From positions 7,936,001 to 8,000,000 of the forward strand of contig OZ199838.1 in NCBI GenBank assembly GCA_964304625.1: 64,000 nucleotides of DNA, given 5' to 3'. The notes beneath the pieces are model-generated. The model saw only the letters and a program-made list of their open reading frames with translations. It was not told where the DNA came from and made no database searches. This document shows, one piece after another, positions 50,238-62,474 of the stretch. Source of the stretch: Kudoa neothunni. Taxonomy: Eukaryota > Cnidaria. A program made the translations under genes and the position numbers. How positions within the stretch are numbered: the first letter of the stretch is position 1; every line of letters starts with the position of its first letter.

Positions 50238-52281
50238 CTATTTGAATAGATTTTTAATATTATTTTTGTCCATAATTTTAGTATTATATGAATCTTGTAA
50301 ATCTTTGGCAACATGGTAGTCTTCATGCTCAAATACATCCATGTATTTTACGTTCTTAGAGCATTTCTCACATACAATGGTAGGCGCCATTGTTTCAGAG
50401 CAGTCACTAAATGAAAATATAGACTTGAAATAGCTGTAGCATTAGTCACAAATTTTCCATTGACGTAACATCATTAGATAAATCATTAAGAGAAACTTGG
50501 GTACGCTTCTGTGTTTTAAATACTGTAATTGGTATAGTGTTTGAGGTAATAGGCCGATTGTGGGCAGAGGAAGGATAAACCTCAGAATCGTAAATAGGTA
50601 CAAATTTAGTAAAGTTAACAAATATAGCGGACAAAGGCGGTTCCCTAATTAATGATGACGATTTAGTTTATGATAGTGGTAAATACCAAATAGTGATGTT
50701 GTGTGATGAACTGAATTGTTTTAACGTTTCATAAGCCTTTTTGGCAATATCCTGCTTGGGAAGGATGTTGTTCTTAATTGTTCCTCTAAGGTTTATTGTT
50801 CTGCTGTGTCTATCTCCTTTACGTGTAACAATTCCAACAACTAAAGATGTAGGATATCGTTTATACTAAAATAGGTTTAAATAGTAAAATATAAAACATT
50901 CCAGTCAAGAGTTACTGTGTTCATATCGGAGGTTAATCGTGTATTGAGTTCTTCGCCAAATTGGTCCAACTTTTCTTTAACCTATACCACAAGTTTTTAA
51001 ATGAAACGAAATACAACTTGCCTGACTGATTTTAGTGATCCTATCACCAAGTTTTTTACTGCAACCTATGGAAGATGCCATGTGCCGAATCTTGACTTTG
51101 TCGTGGCAGATTCCTCGGCAGATATCATAAACCCATTGACTAAATTTTCAAATGACGAAAATTATTTAAAACATTCTTTGTTACCCGGTTCTGTCTCCAT
51201 ATTTTTGACGAAGAATTTCAGCAGAAACCGATACAGCTTGGCCGATATACTTTATATTGAAATCTCTTTTAATACTTTCACCCAATTTTCCACCCAAATT
51301 TCGTCTAAACATAGTCAATTAAGAGAATATTTTCTTAACACGCTAAATTAAAAATGGGTCCATATCTCCTATGTGTTCATAGAAGAGGTAGTAAAAATTA
51401 ATACTAATGAAATGAATTCCCACGATGGCATCTAGTCAACACATGACAGAAAAATATAAAAAAAATATTGGCTAATTTCGTTATTGGTCATTAGGAACCA
51501 TTTTATTAGAGGATAGAAATTACATATGTTTTATATCGGTTCGAGAAAGCAAATTTGGTATAAAATCATCAAGTAAGAGAGTTTGTTTCCCCGGTTTATT
51601 CATATTGGATACAAGCTTTGCTAGAACCTGCCACAAATCAAACTAACAGCTAGCAGCAGCAAAGTGATATCATATCTATACTTTATTCCTTGCTATACCA
51701 GCCGAACAGGTGTACCCAGTTTTATCAAATATAGCTTTTCGTATACGATTAGTTATAACAGCTCCAACGGCTAGTCTCAAACAATGTTGGTCATTTGTGA
51801 GCAAAAGTTCAAGGTCAGATTCGTTGGCCGATTTGTGGCTTAAAATAACACTCTCTGATGAAATTTTTGCTGTCAGCAAATTCTCATCAATCACATCAAT
51901 TTCATTATCAATAAGCAAATTTAAATCAATAAATGCTTCGTCAATACTAGCCCTTTCGTAGTGGTCGGTAAATGTTTGAATAACGCTAAATACTCTGTCA
52001 CTGGCTTCTCGAAATTCCGTAAGATCAGCTCTTCCATCCTTTTCGTTAACATAAAAGATTTTAAGGTTTGGGCATATCTTTTGGGCATCGGTTAATCGCA
52101 TAATTTTATTAACGCCATAACTACGCGCTATGTAATTTGAAGCTAACAACCCTCCGCCAGTATATTGGCTTACTGCACAAGGTAATTTTCTGGCTTCGGG
52201 TTCCTTTTCTTGTTTTACCTGAACGTAGAAACAATCCATATCGATAAGCGCTACAATATCGTAAACACCGCCCGAGCTCAT
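50238..52281 (-). CDS. POLH: DNA polymerase eta
   Basis: Eight exons: 51682-52281, 51524-51627, 51185-51304, 51022-51139, 50916-50981, 50687-50865, 50450-50644 and 50238-50406. They join in frame to 516 residues. The catalytic acids are D14 and D16 (IDMDCFYVQV) and D114/E115 (ERASIDEAFIDL). Finger and thumb blocks follow: CSAGIARNKVLAKL, then RNLGGKLGESI and CRGICHDKVK. The little-finger block is LVVGIVTRKGD. The C-terminus holds a UBZ finger (C473, C476, H488, H492 in CEKCSKNV and EHEDYHVAKDLQ) that binds ubiquitinated PCNA, and ends NNIKNLFK, which resembles a PIP box. It performs translesion synthesis past UV dimers in the nucleus. Intron 4 is GC-AG (GCAAGT donor, 40 nt), intron 2 is 219 nt, and the others are 42-54 nt. 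It is shorter than the human enzyme (713), mainly in the disordered C-terminal part. Confidence 0.94.
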
Positions 52282-52436
52282 TTTATCATATTAGTCAATG
52301 TTCGTCTCGCGCTAAACCCATTAATCTACTGTCGTTAAACTTCCTTTTTATTTAATTTCATTATACTCTACTAAAATATTTAACCTATACAACTTAGATA
52401 ATTTTATTAATAATATTTGCGCCATAAGCTGCACTA

Positions 52437-55245
52437 GGTAATGGTAAAGTATGTGACTCCAGAAAAACACCATCTTGCGCACGTTTTTTCTCGTTTTTTC
52501 TTTTTACGATTATCAATAATAAATCAAAAGAATATAGTGTGCAAATATTGAGCTAAAAGTAATTACTTCTAAATTTTTGCCTAATTCCTATTCGACAACA
52601 GTCGGATGCACGTGTAATCTACATCGTTTTGCAATAAACACTGGAAAATAGCTTATTATTTGCTTATTTCACAAATTATCCAAAATTTATATTTTATATT
52701 ATTTTTATTAGCAATGGTATTAAATTTTTCTGCATTTATTTATCACGTGAAAACCGCTATAATGGAGCTTTTAGGTTTTAGAGGAGACGATGACTTTTTC
52801 TGTTTAATTAATGACCATGATAGTTTTTTTTTCATCTTAGTAGTAAGGGGGCTATCGAAAAGCTGCCCCAGAAAGATGTTTTAAGTGTTGGAATTATAAA
52901 ACCTTTACTTTAAAAAAGGGAAAAAATAAATGTAAGGGAGACCAATTGACCGATACTTCGTGTTACAGTAGAAGCAACATTGATTATTCTTTCACTTACA
53001 ACTGTAAAAAGTACTTATCTTCTGTGAAATAACGACTTAATGTAATTAAGGTGTAAAACTAGTGTTTCCCCTCGAAATGGTACCTTTTTCTCTATGGGTT
53101 CTGTTGTATTTTTTAAATTACGCTTGAATAAGACACACACTTAAACGACACAACACCTCGTGATTATTGTTTTATAAACAATTAATGTTATTTTCAATAA
53201 AGGATTACAGGTTCCGTTACCTCAACAACAAAATCAACGATAAAAAAATATTTAAAATACTTTATAACTGTTCGATGGACAATACCATTATGTCGACCGG
53301 TTAGATGATAAATATTTCCAAACCTACCACTTCTTCATGGTTTCGCAAGATTAGAAAAGTATGCGTATCAAGTTTTGATTGAGGAGCGACAAAAATTTGG
53401 TGGAGAAGATTACGTCATCGAAAATGATGAGACTCTTCTTCACGGCAAGAGGAAGCAAAATCAAGGGAGATACGGGGATCGTGTGGACGGCCCTTGGGTT
53501 TTCGGACTTTGTTTTTGCAAAATGGGCAACGATGGGAAAAGGCAGCTCATGGAAGGCCGTTATTTCTACGTCCAGAAAAGAGACTAGGGAACTCTTATTC
53601 CAATCATCCAAAATGAGGTTCTTAAAGGATCTATCGTTTATAGCGATGAATGGAGAGCCTATAGTAACCTGAATTCACTTGGTTATAGGCATATAAAAAT
53701 CAATCACTCAATTGAATATGTCAGAGACGGTGCCCATACAAACACCGTAGAAGCTTGTTAGGGGAGACTTAAAACAAAGTTTCTCGGAATTAAACGGGGT
53801 GTTTCATTCCATAATTTTCCCGAATATTTGTGGGAGAAAAATTTCAACTTTTAAATAATATACTGACAAAAATTATGTTACTATATTAATGTAGTTATTA
53901 ATAAGTCTATCACATTTTATATAAATGCATTTTTATTTGTTGAATTTAATGTAATAAATGTCAGAGGACGTATAATTAGAAATTTTAAATTGGAAGTTAG
54001 ATATGTAAATAATAAATTTTTTGTGTTAAATTTTTCGAGTAAAAATAAATCAGGTTAATTCAAATTTATTTAAAATGAATACATTTGATAGTTCTATTCA
54101 CGGGAATATTAAAACTGGGAGAAAAATTAAACGTATGAATTTTCATACAACTGGTCATAAGTAAGTATGTTGCATAACACTCCAACTGCGCGTTCATAGC
54201 ATGGTAGGTGCTGCAAAGAATAATTTGGGCATAAAAAATAAACTAAAATTATAAACTATTATTTTGTATTAATGTCTTTCTTCGATGTTGTAGCCATAAA
54301 TATCAAAATACGATTAATATAATTATTGTCAGTTTCAATTTCTCGAGTAGTTGGTGTATACAAATTTTTTCACTAATAACTGTTGAGTCATGGGAACTTC
54401 GACTTTCTGCGTGAGAAAAGTTAAACTAGTTTCCCATTCAAATGTTCCGTGGGAGAATAAGAGTACAAGTCGGGAAATATATGGTTGTCGGTAATTTCGA
54501 TTTCTACGGCTGACAAGTTGGTCCTATGACCCGTTTTCCCTCCAAAGATAACCAACAACAGTTCCTCCACAATTTGGTACATGGGAATACGGCGAATATG
54601 GACCACAGCAATGAACGATGACGAAATACTACTTTCCCACGGAACCCTCGCTGCACTAGTCATTTTTCCTCACCGCATCGAATTCTGGAACTGGCGCTCC
54701 TCGCTGTATTTAAGCCATATAATTTTCCCACTTTTTCAATTTCTCTCTTGTGTTCTTACTTGGATCTCTTTTTCTTTTGCGAACCTTACTGGATCCAACA
54801 ATAACAATGTACAAATAAAAATTTATAAACTAAAATAAACAATTATAGATGTGACTAAATGTTTTAAAAGTTAATTTGACATTTAGAAATAAAGATAGAC
54901 GACACATTATTTCTTAATATCAGATAAGCTTATTTAGAAGGTTTACTAGCCTAAATTTGGTATGAAAAGCTTAAGAAAATTTAAATAATGGTTATCATGT
55001 ACTAATCAGGATAAAATATGCAAATAATAAGCTATTTTCCAGTGTTTATTGCAAAACGATGTAGATTACACGTGCATCCGACTGTTGTCGAATAGGAATT
55101 AGGCAAAAATTTAGAAGTAATTACTTTTAGCTCAATATTTGCACACTATATTCTTTTGATTTATTATTGATAATCGTAAAAGAAAAAACGAGAAAAAACG
55201 TGCGCAAGATGGTGTTTTTCTGGAGTCACATACTTTACCATTACC
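52437..55245 (+). mobile_element. Merlin element with 228-bp near-identical TIRs
   Basis: The arms 52437-52664 and about 55019-55245 differ, as far as I can read, by one T in a run of T. Both begin GGTAATGGTAAAGTATGTGA. The flanks GCTGCACTA and ACTGCATTA match at 7 of 9, fitting an 8-9 bp target site. The interior holds a plus-strand Merlin transposase (52700-53853) and, downstream to about 55010, non-coding sequence. It shares the GGTAATGG terminus with the older element at 2548-7474. Confidence 0.85.
52700..53853 (+). pseudogene. Merlin transposase, broken
   Basis: Traces of the Cys-rich N-terminal region lie at about 52760-52990. The DDE domain is clear from 53380: VIENDETLLHGKRK with the first Asp, RYGDRVDGPWVFGLCFC, then SIVYSDEWRAYSNL with the second Asp (53635), and GAHTNTVEAC with the Glu (53740). 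A TAG falls in the loop after FYVQKRD, and another TAG replaces the Trp after VEAC. The N-terminal part is frame-broken. The element's TIRs look far younger than this gene's state suggests. Confidence 0.85.
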
Positions 55246-55249
55246 ACTG

Positions 55250-56035
55250 CATTATCATATTCCAATATGAATAAAAACGATCCATAAATGACCTTATGAA
55301 AATTAATCAAAATGATTACAAAAATAAACGATCTGTAACGATATAATTCGAGACATGGAAAATAATTTTATCGGCACGAAGCGATAACGAAATCGGTTGC
55401 TGCACTCGTGCTACACGGTTCGTACCGATTGCTCTGCCGTGATTATGCGACGAGTTATTTGCGGGTCTGGTTCGATCCAATGATTTCTTAATAAGAGTCG
55501 AACCCAACTAGAGGCTGAGTAAAGCTTTCGGGTGCTATTTTTAAGAGTTATTTCTTTTAATTCCCCGTTGATGCATATTTTACTGTTACTTTTCTCCTTC
55601 AAATTATATACTATGAAACGTATATAACTCAATTGGAGATATATAAAACCCTCCTCAAGTGTAGTGATAGCTTCTTAGTCTATCATAAGGGTTGGAGGAA
55701 TATTTCTTGCTTTTAAATGAATAATTATTTAATTTAAAGTATGTCGTAAATATTGTTTTGTTTTGATTGAGATTATTGTGTGGTTTGTCTTACGGGCTTT
55801 CTTTTAAATGCTAAGTTTATGCGTCCTGTATTCTGTTCACCTGGATAATCAAGAATTACAAGGGTTCAATTAGCCATCTCAATAACTTTCATTTTCCCAG
55901 TAAATTAACCCATTCAAATATTTTTGCTCCTTGTTTTCTGGGAGCGAGTATATAAATTTTTGATGTTGGCTACATGTAGGTTTGGGTTATTAGCGAGATC
56001 AGGTCAAAACTAAAGTCTCTAAAGTGCGTGGACGC
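55250..56035. other. No assignable gene
   Basis: Overlapping minus-strand frames at 55316-55632 look mildly protein-like but match nothing known to me. Two TTCGA-type words (GGTTCGTACC, GGTTCGATCC) resemble B boxes, without a foldable tRNA around them. Confidence 0.4.
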
Positions 56036-56037
56036 GA

Positions 56038-56163
56038 TTAACCTTCCGAGTGATTCTGGGGTCTAATAGACCCCAGAGCCTGTTGGAATGATATTTTAGT
56101 GCATTTCCTGGTGTAGAGAGCGTTAAATATACCTTATATTTTTCCGAAAATATTACTTTTCTA
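56038..56163. repeat. TTAA-flanked palindrome, piggyBac-like end
   Basis: TTAA at 56038-56041 is followed by CCTTCCGAGTGATT and the perfect palindrome CTGGGGTCTA-A-TAGACCCCAG. The opening CCTTC and the GGGGT/ACCCC theme recall the piggyBac-type ends in this window. A second end was not located. Confidence 0.5.
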
Positions 56164-56177
56164 TAATGTTTAATTAA

Positions 56178-56699
56178 CCTTCTAAAGTCACTGGAAGATT
56201 TACACCCTCCGAGTAAAATTGGGGTATTTTTACACCCCACATTTTTTTTAAACCAAACGATTAAGAATTTTTATCTATTAAATTTGAAATTATAGACCAA
56301 TATTTCTAGCTACGCATGAACAGCGCACGCGCATAAACGAAATTGATCACATTGTAGAAGTAGAGTGTTATTGACAATACGTTTAAGATTCTATTTTAGG
56401 AAAACTTTTAAGTAGCATTATAATTATTTTGTCAAATGAACGAACAAAAGAATAATAATAATAATAATAAGATAAAATTGACAATTATCGGTTAAAACAA
56501 ATGCGACGTTTGTGCCTCATCTTGCTGCAAATTCCATTCCAATCATATTTGTTTTATTTGTTTAAATCGATAAATATACTTCAAAATTATCAAAAATAAT
56601 TATTTTCTAATTCTTAATCGTTTGGTTTAAAAAAAATGTGGGGTGTAAAAATACCCCAATTTTACTCAGAGGGTGGAAATTTTGCAGTGACTTAGAAGG
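56178..56699. mobile_element. piggyBac-type MITE with about 90-bp TIRs and TTAA on both sides
   Basis: TTAA at 56174-56177 and 56700-56703 flanks a 522-bp element. Both ends begin CCTTCTAAAGTCACTG-like and share ACACCC, AGTAAAATTGGGGTATTTTT and a run through AAACCAAACGATTAAGAATT. The arms are about 92 bp with a few mismatches. The interior has an (AAT)n run near 56450 and no open frame. It lies 70 bp beyond the stop codon of the GTF3C2-like gene. Confidence 0.88.
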
Positions 56700-56769
56700 T
56701 TAATCATTTACATACGAAACAGCAGAAAAAAATAAAGGAAAGAATAAAGTTCCAATTTTCAATACAATG

Positions 56770-59700
56770 TTAGCAAAAATATTCCGACAGATCTTCAAGT
56801 TTGAGAATACCGGCATTCCCACCAGTAACAATCCATCCAAGACAACAAATATTTTCGTTTAACGCAACCTAAATCGAGATGACCAACAATAACAACGGTA
56901 AAATGTAAAACTTTGTTAAGTGAAGCAGGGTTTAAAAGAGCACTCGATTCGTTAGGATTGACACAATTGCCCACATAATTAAGGCCTCTCTTGTTTTTGT
57001 AAAGTCTGTCAAACTCATTAAACACAAGCCCATTTTGGATCGAAGAGGCGAAAGGTTGTCTAACACTGTTACTCCATTCCTCCGTAGTACATAAATTAAG
57101 TTGGGACGCTTTCTCTTTAGGAATTTCACTAACATCCATTATAGTATCTAAATTAGATTTTTCTGGTGCATAGCTTGGGTTAGTTCGTGTAGTCAGAGTG
57201 TAAACACACTAAATAAAGTACAGTTAAATCAAAACCACATTCAAAAACAAACACACAGCTTCGGCTCGACGCGAAGCTTTTGATCCTGCAAAATCTACAT
57301 TTTTATTTGTTACGAGACAATCACCATTAAATGTAGTTGCTGCTATGAATCCACTGTAATTACAAACGCTCATATCCTTAAAGCAACGAATCAGTTATTT
57401 TTACAAAAGTTAAAGTTCGTACAGAAAAATTGACGGGCAAACAGAACAAACGGTCCCTATCAATATCGTTATTTTGGTTGGTGGTCTCGTCTTCATTCTG
57501 ATCGGCCGAAGGAATAAGAACCACGGTACGGAGTCCATTTTTATAGGCGGCCGGTAAAAGTAAATCTATCATATAAGGTTCGCTACAATATTTCGTCCAT
57601 TTAAGGCGATTGGCAACATCTAAACTCAAAACGATATAACAAACAATAACACTTATTTATAGAGCTACATTTATCAACGTAGGTAAAGTATTGGTCTGGA
57701 TTGTTGATATTCATGAAATAGATCTTCCTGTCCAATCCATCTAAAAGTTATGATAAAAAATTGAAAAGGGGAGAAGAGGCTTACGAATAACGACCAAATC
57801 TTTCACATGAGGGCAAAATTCTACACCATAAATATTTGATTGGATGATGCTTTTCATCGAACGAGGAAATACATCTAAATTTATAATAGATACACTGACA
57901 TGAGTCAATTGTTTTACTGGTAACATTAGAATTTCGCGATCGTGTAAACAAATTCTCATTCAGCAAATCCCAGACACAAATAAACCCTAAAAGTAGGTAA
58001 TCAAAACCGACTAATAAATAAAAAATCAATTGTTTCAGGTCGTAGTAAATACAATAAACAACTAACATAATTAAATTCTAACGCGCATCGCAGTATTGAG
58101 TTAAGTAAAAAATTAACATACTCATTTTGTAAATTGATGCAAAAATAAATTTTTTGTCTGAGTAAGTATAATAAATATATGAGCGATAAATGATTTTTCA
58201 AAAAATTTGAAATAAAAAATGTACACATGTCTTAAAGTCTGACTAAAGTGGAATTCACGAAAATTTAAGAGATACTTGTTATAATATTTTTTTCAACACC
58301 AATATTATTACATTTAACGTATCACGTAAACTAAACATAATTCTCCGCTAAAATTACCATTCGAAAATCCAGCTATCACCATCGTGCAAGATCTAAATGG
58401 ACTCCAGTTGATGCACGAAGCATTGCCGAAAAGTTGATGACGCAATGGCAATTTTTCACTGGGAGTATGTTTAGCGCTAGGCACTAGGTTAGCTATGACA
58501 TCTAGATTCATGTATGCAACACCTACGATAATCCCATAAAAATATGTTGTAGTATCATTATTACCATCCCGAGAAGCTTGGTTTTCACAGCTTTCCAAAG
58601 AAGGTATTCTATATAATTTCATTTAAAAAAAGAACGATAACTGGAAAAGAATACGATGCAATACGGACGATTTCATCGCATCCGCAAAAGGCTAACAAGC
58701 CAAGGGAATTTTCATAATTATTCTGAAATTTTAAATTATCGACATTAGAATCGAATCAGTAGTTATAATATAATAAATACGTGAAAAGGAAACCATTTAA
58801 TTTCAAAAATTGGTCCAAACTCATGCAATAATACCATAACTAATGAGAACACCCTATAATAAAATAAATTATCATCGAAGTAACAAAAATGTGGAACTTT
58901 TTCTTATCGAATGACCAAATCTGTATGCATCCTTTAAGATTTAATTTTTCGTTAGCATATGTGAGCTAAAGTTATGATTATTTATTTCGAATGTAATCAT
59001 AAATTATAAGTTGCTTTCTGGGCCGTACCCGAGTTTGGTTCCTGTGCGTGAAAACAGCCAAATATTGTGGAAAGTCTACATATTTAGAGAAATTCAATAT
59101 GCAATAAAATTCAATTTTACCCGGTTTTGGACACCAAGCCATGCTCCATATAGGACCGCCAGCGTTGGCGTATACCTTGTACATACGATCTGAATTTTAA
59201 TTTAATAACTATTTTATATGCAGTAAACCCACTCTTTTTCAATGTATAAGTCTCATATAACTGCAAAACTTTCTTAGCGACATTTTGCTTTTGTTTAGAA
59301 AAACTTTTAGACACTTTTGTAATAATGATAGTGAAATTTTTGGTGAGACATTCTTCTTCACATATATAATCTTCAATGCAACTATAAAAACGTAGACAGA
59401 GGTCCCATAAACTTTAAAAGGCAAGCAGAAATTTATCTTAAGATGAATCACCCAGAAAATTTTGCGTTTTTTGACGTTTTAATACTATTGTGTAGCCAAT
59501 CGGGAAGTTGTTGTTCCGATCCATTATTGTTCCATTTTTCGTCCCTACAAAGATAAAGTTTCTTAATAACATTCAAATCGTGTTACCAATTAGCAGCCGC
59601 TCTATAAGTTGGTAGTTTCTTAAACTGAACCACACCACCTTTTGATTTTTCATAAAGCTCTTCTTCGTCGTCCTCTTCTACAACGCTACTCATGAATAAT

Positions 59701-59835
59701 ATAAAAAATCACAATTCACCTTGGTAATCCGCCACATATTCTTTATCCTGGGGTTCAACTTTCACTTTTTGCTTTTTTCTTGCTAAAACTTAGATGTATC
59801 TTTGCTAACGCCGAATTCGAATTACTGGCAACCAT
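56770..59835 (-). CDS. GTF3C2: TFIIIC subunit, GTF3C2 (TFIIIC110)-like WD-repeat protein
   Basis: Minus-strand gene of more than a dozen exons, roughly 600-650 residues. Most introns are 28-68 nt and one is about 370 nt (about 57988-58357). Start ATGGTTGCCA at 59835, then a basic and acidic N-terminus (KVKVEPQDKEYV, EEDDEEELYEK). The WD region follows: NAGGPIWSMAWCPKP, GCIQIWSFDKKK, LLHEFGPIFEIKWFPFH, LGLLAFCGCDEIVRIASY, ASCINWSPFRSC with IAGFSNG, FICVWDLLNE and IYGVEFCPHVKDLVVIR. The end reads WIVTGGNAGILKLEDL before TAA at 56772-56770. GPxWxxxWCP followed by xAxxFSxG is the pattern of GTF3C2, which binds B boxes with GTF3C1 and recruits RNA polymerase III to tRNA genes. Some junctions (near 58620, and the second intron at 59686-59712, 24 or 27 nt) are not settled, and an alternative ATG lies at 59693. 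It is divergent from OSGEP. Confidence 0.8.
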
Positions 59836-60001
59836 AATGATAGAAAAATTGAGATTAGCTGTAAATTAATATCTAAAATTAATTGTCAATAAGGGCACAA
59901 AATAATTACTAACCTCCAATATGTGTGTGCGCTCGCAGAAGAAAAAAAGGTAACTCACAGAGCGGCTCTTGGTCCCACGTGATTAACCAAGTTCCACTGT
60001 T
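59836..60001. promoter_or_regulatory. Divergent promoter between GTF3C2-like gene and OSGEP
   Basis: Only 166 bp separate the two start codons. The stretch is less AT-rich near OSGEP and has GTCCCACGTGATTAAC, with a CACGTG-type E box at about 59976. No TATA box is evident. Shared control of the two genes is an inference from spacing. Confidence 0.55.
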
Positions 60002-60859
60002 ATGGTTGTGTCTCTTGGGTTTGAAGGAAGTGCCAATAAACTTGGTATTGGTGTAATGAGGGATAATGAAATATTAAGCAATGTCCGTGTAACATTTATA
60101 ACTCCTCCAGGCGAAGGTAGCATACTAATTATTATTCTAGTGGTTTTAAGTGTGTTTAGCTACAATTTAACTTAATTTTTTAGGATTCAAACCGAGTGAT
60201 ACGGCCAAACACCATAGAGATAATATACATGCCCTTTTAACCAAGTGATATCATGAAAATTTAATATGCCGAATATTGTATTTTCCAATATAGAGCACTC
60301 GCTGAAGCAAACATATCACTCAATGATGTTGATATTATTTGTTTTACACAAGGTAAATTAATACGATTATCGACTTTAACTCTTCTAGGTCCTGGTATGG
60401 GGGAACCTTTGAGTAGTGTTGCCATAGTCGCTCGGTTACTTTCACTTTTTCTCAATAAACCTTTGATTGGAGTGAATCATTGTATAGCCCGTAACTTATT
60501 ACTTCCACTGTTTTTTTTATCAAGCTACGTATAGATATTGAAATGGGAAGATTTGTTACAAATGCGCATAATCCTGTAATATTATATGTTAGTGGGGGTA
60601 ACACCCAAGTAATCTATTGAGCACCTTATCAAACACGTGTACTAAAATTATTTATTTTTTGTAGGTTATTGTATATACTAATCGTAAATACGTGATATTT
60701 GGTGAAACCTTAGATATTGCAATAGGAAATTGTCTAGATAGAGTGGCTCGTCTGTTAAATGTACCGATGTTTTTTATTTTGACAGTGATTATAATATAGT
60801 TTATATCAGTTATCCAACGATCCATCGCCTGGTTACAATATTGAACAATTAGCCAAATT
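60002..60859 (+). CDS. OSGEP: OSGEP/Kae1 (tRNA t6A synthase), 5' part only
   Basis: Seven exons (60002-60116, 60184-60244, 60294-60352, 60389-60490, 60535-60608, 60665-60760, 60810-60859) join in frame to 185 residues. Introns are 36-67 nt. [14 protein letters not shown] is the ASKHA/Kae1 start. [16 protein letters not shown] follows, then the metal-binding HxxxH in [41 protein letters not shown] and [14 protein letters not shown]. The protein is the catalytic subunit of the KEOPS complex, which makes t6A at position 37 of ANN-decoding tRNAs. The exon ends at a strong GTAAGT donor, but nothing like the remaining 150 residues (including the later metal Asp) is found to the window end. Either the next intron is over 3 kb and full of transposons, or the gene is truncated. 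Confidence 0.85.
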
Positions 60860-61368
60860 GTAAGTATAATTCTTTAATTTGCAACGTTTCATTTAAAATC
60901 AATCTATTACTTTAAATCATGTTGTTACCTCAGATTTAACTTTCGAACGACATGTAAACGTTTTGAATTCTTTAATTATCATTAAATGATATAGTATAGA
61001 CTCTTGTTCTATATAGTAGGCAACCGATATTACGCACTTTCATCGATACGACGTATTCAAAGTGTATATTGGGTGAAACGTTTTATAATATTTTTGTGAT
61101 TGTAAAAAGATAAAAGTCTTAAAAATGTTTTTTGATTAAACTAAGAAATTTCCAAGCTGTTATATCACGTGACTAACAGATATACTCACTTTTTCGACCA
61201 AACCATGTAGATTAAATTGTTTTTATTGGAAACGAGGGTAAAATTTTAATTCTGACGGTTGAATTTTCGAACGAATAGAAAAGTGTTTTGTGATATCTCG
61301 GAAAAAATTATCATTTCATGAAAATGCAAATAGAATAAACTTTGTTTCAAGACAATGTTAGTTGACAA
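60860..61368. other. Sequence after OSGEP exon 7
   Basis: Begins with GTAAGT. No frame matching the rest of OSGEP is present. It may be the start of a long intron. Otherwise nothing is recognised. Confidence 0.5.
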
Positions 61369-61372
61369 TTAA

Positions 61373-62474
61373 CCCGGCCTGTCCGAGGTGGGCCACCGAG
61401 TGACCCCAAAAGACGTATTTTGTTCATAGTTCATAGAAAACTAAATTATTTTCCCTAATATTTTCTAAATGCGCCTTTGGTGTTTCAAGTCTTCCTTTTA
61501 AACAATAAAAGTTACCGAATTTAGTTTTTAATAGTTTAAAATTGATTGTATTATTATATTATAATCAGAAATGTTAGACTTTTATCGTTGTAGGATTGTT
61601 TGGAGATTTACGAAAGTTAATCCCACAAGGTTGTGTTAATTCTCCGCCAGTAGTAACTTTTTGTTTCGATTATATTAATTTTCTTTTATAATAAAAATTA
61701 ATATTGTGATAAAAAATTAAGTCTGAAAAGATAAATCAACTTATTGAGGGTTCATGAAGCCGCGACGATGATGTTTCATATGAATTTTCTGATAGTACGC
61801 TTACTCAAACTGATTTGTTCATTCGTAATATTGTTGATGTTACATCCGCAAAACCAAAAATTAAATTATTACATTTCGGTTTTTTAAATAAATATAGAGA
61901 TCGAAGTTTAAAAGCGAGGAAGTAAACTCGACTGAGAAAAGGAGGCTTAGAACTCAAATAAATTGAAATATAATGTCAGTATATAATCAAAAAGCTTTTA
62001 AATTTTAAAACGCAACAGATTATGACCGAAGAATTCAACAAACAGCAAAAATAAAAAATTCTGCGTCTTTGGAATCAAAAATCTGCTTATATCGACCACA
62101 ACCAAAAGTTACTTTTTGATGTGTGGTTTGTTGTTGTTCACATATATCATGCTAGACTTTTGTTTTTTAAGTTTTATGATAAGCGCATGAATTATTTCTA
62201 CAAATAAATCATTACTGCCGAAATATTGTCGATTTAAACCCGTGCATTTCATTTTGTGTAAAAAATGATGCGGCTAACAAACAATGCTATTTTTTGTAAT
62301 GAAGGAAATAAAAATTTAGTTAATTGTTAGTTTTTATTAGCTTAATATTATATAATAAAATAATTGATAATGATTCAAGCGCAGTCAGATGTCACTAACA
62401 TTGATTTCTTCTGGGGTCGCTGGGTGCCCCACTTCAGCACGGGGATAATTTTTTTTCGCTGAGTACGGGGAAGG
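61373..62474. mobile_element. piggyBac-derived element, non-autonomous
   Basis: TTAA at 61369-61372 and 62475-62478. The left end reads CCCGGCCTGTCCGAGGTGGG and the right end in reverse CCTTCCCCGTACTCAGCG. Both then have a G/C-rich block ending GTGACCCC (left) and GCGACCCC (right). Length is 1.1 kb. Internally a short acidic frame (DDDVSYEFSDSTLTQTD near 61770) is reminiscent of a piggyBac N-terminus, but there is no catalytic core. Confidence 0.75.

Noticed and set aside
51001-51351. 116-codon plus-strand frame beginning ATG
   Set aside because: It is the antisense of polymerase eta exons 3 and 4, whose motifs are clear on the other strand.
53375-53672. Three overlapping frames around the Merlin core
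   Set aside because: Only the frame with DETLLHGKRK and RYGDRVDGPW is real; the others are shadows.
55400-55520. Two B-box-like words suggesting a tRNA
   Set aside because: No acceptor or anticodon stem fits around them.
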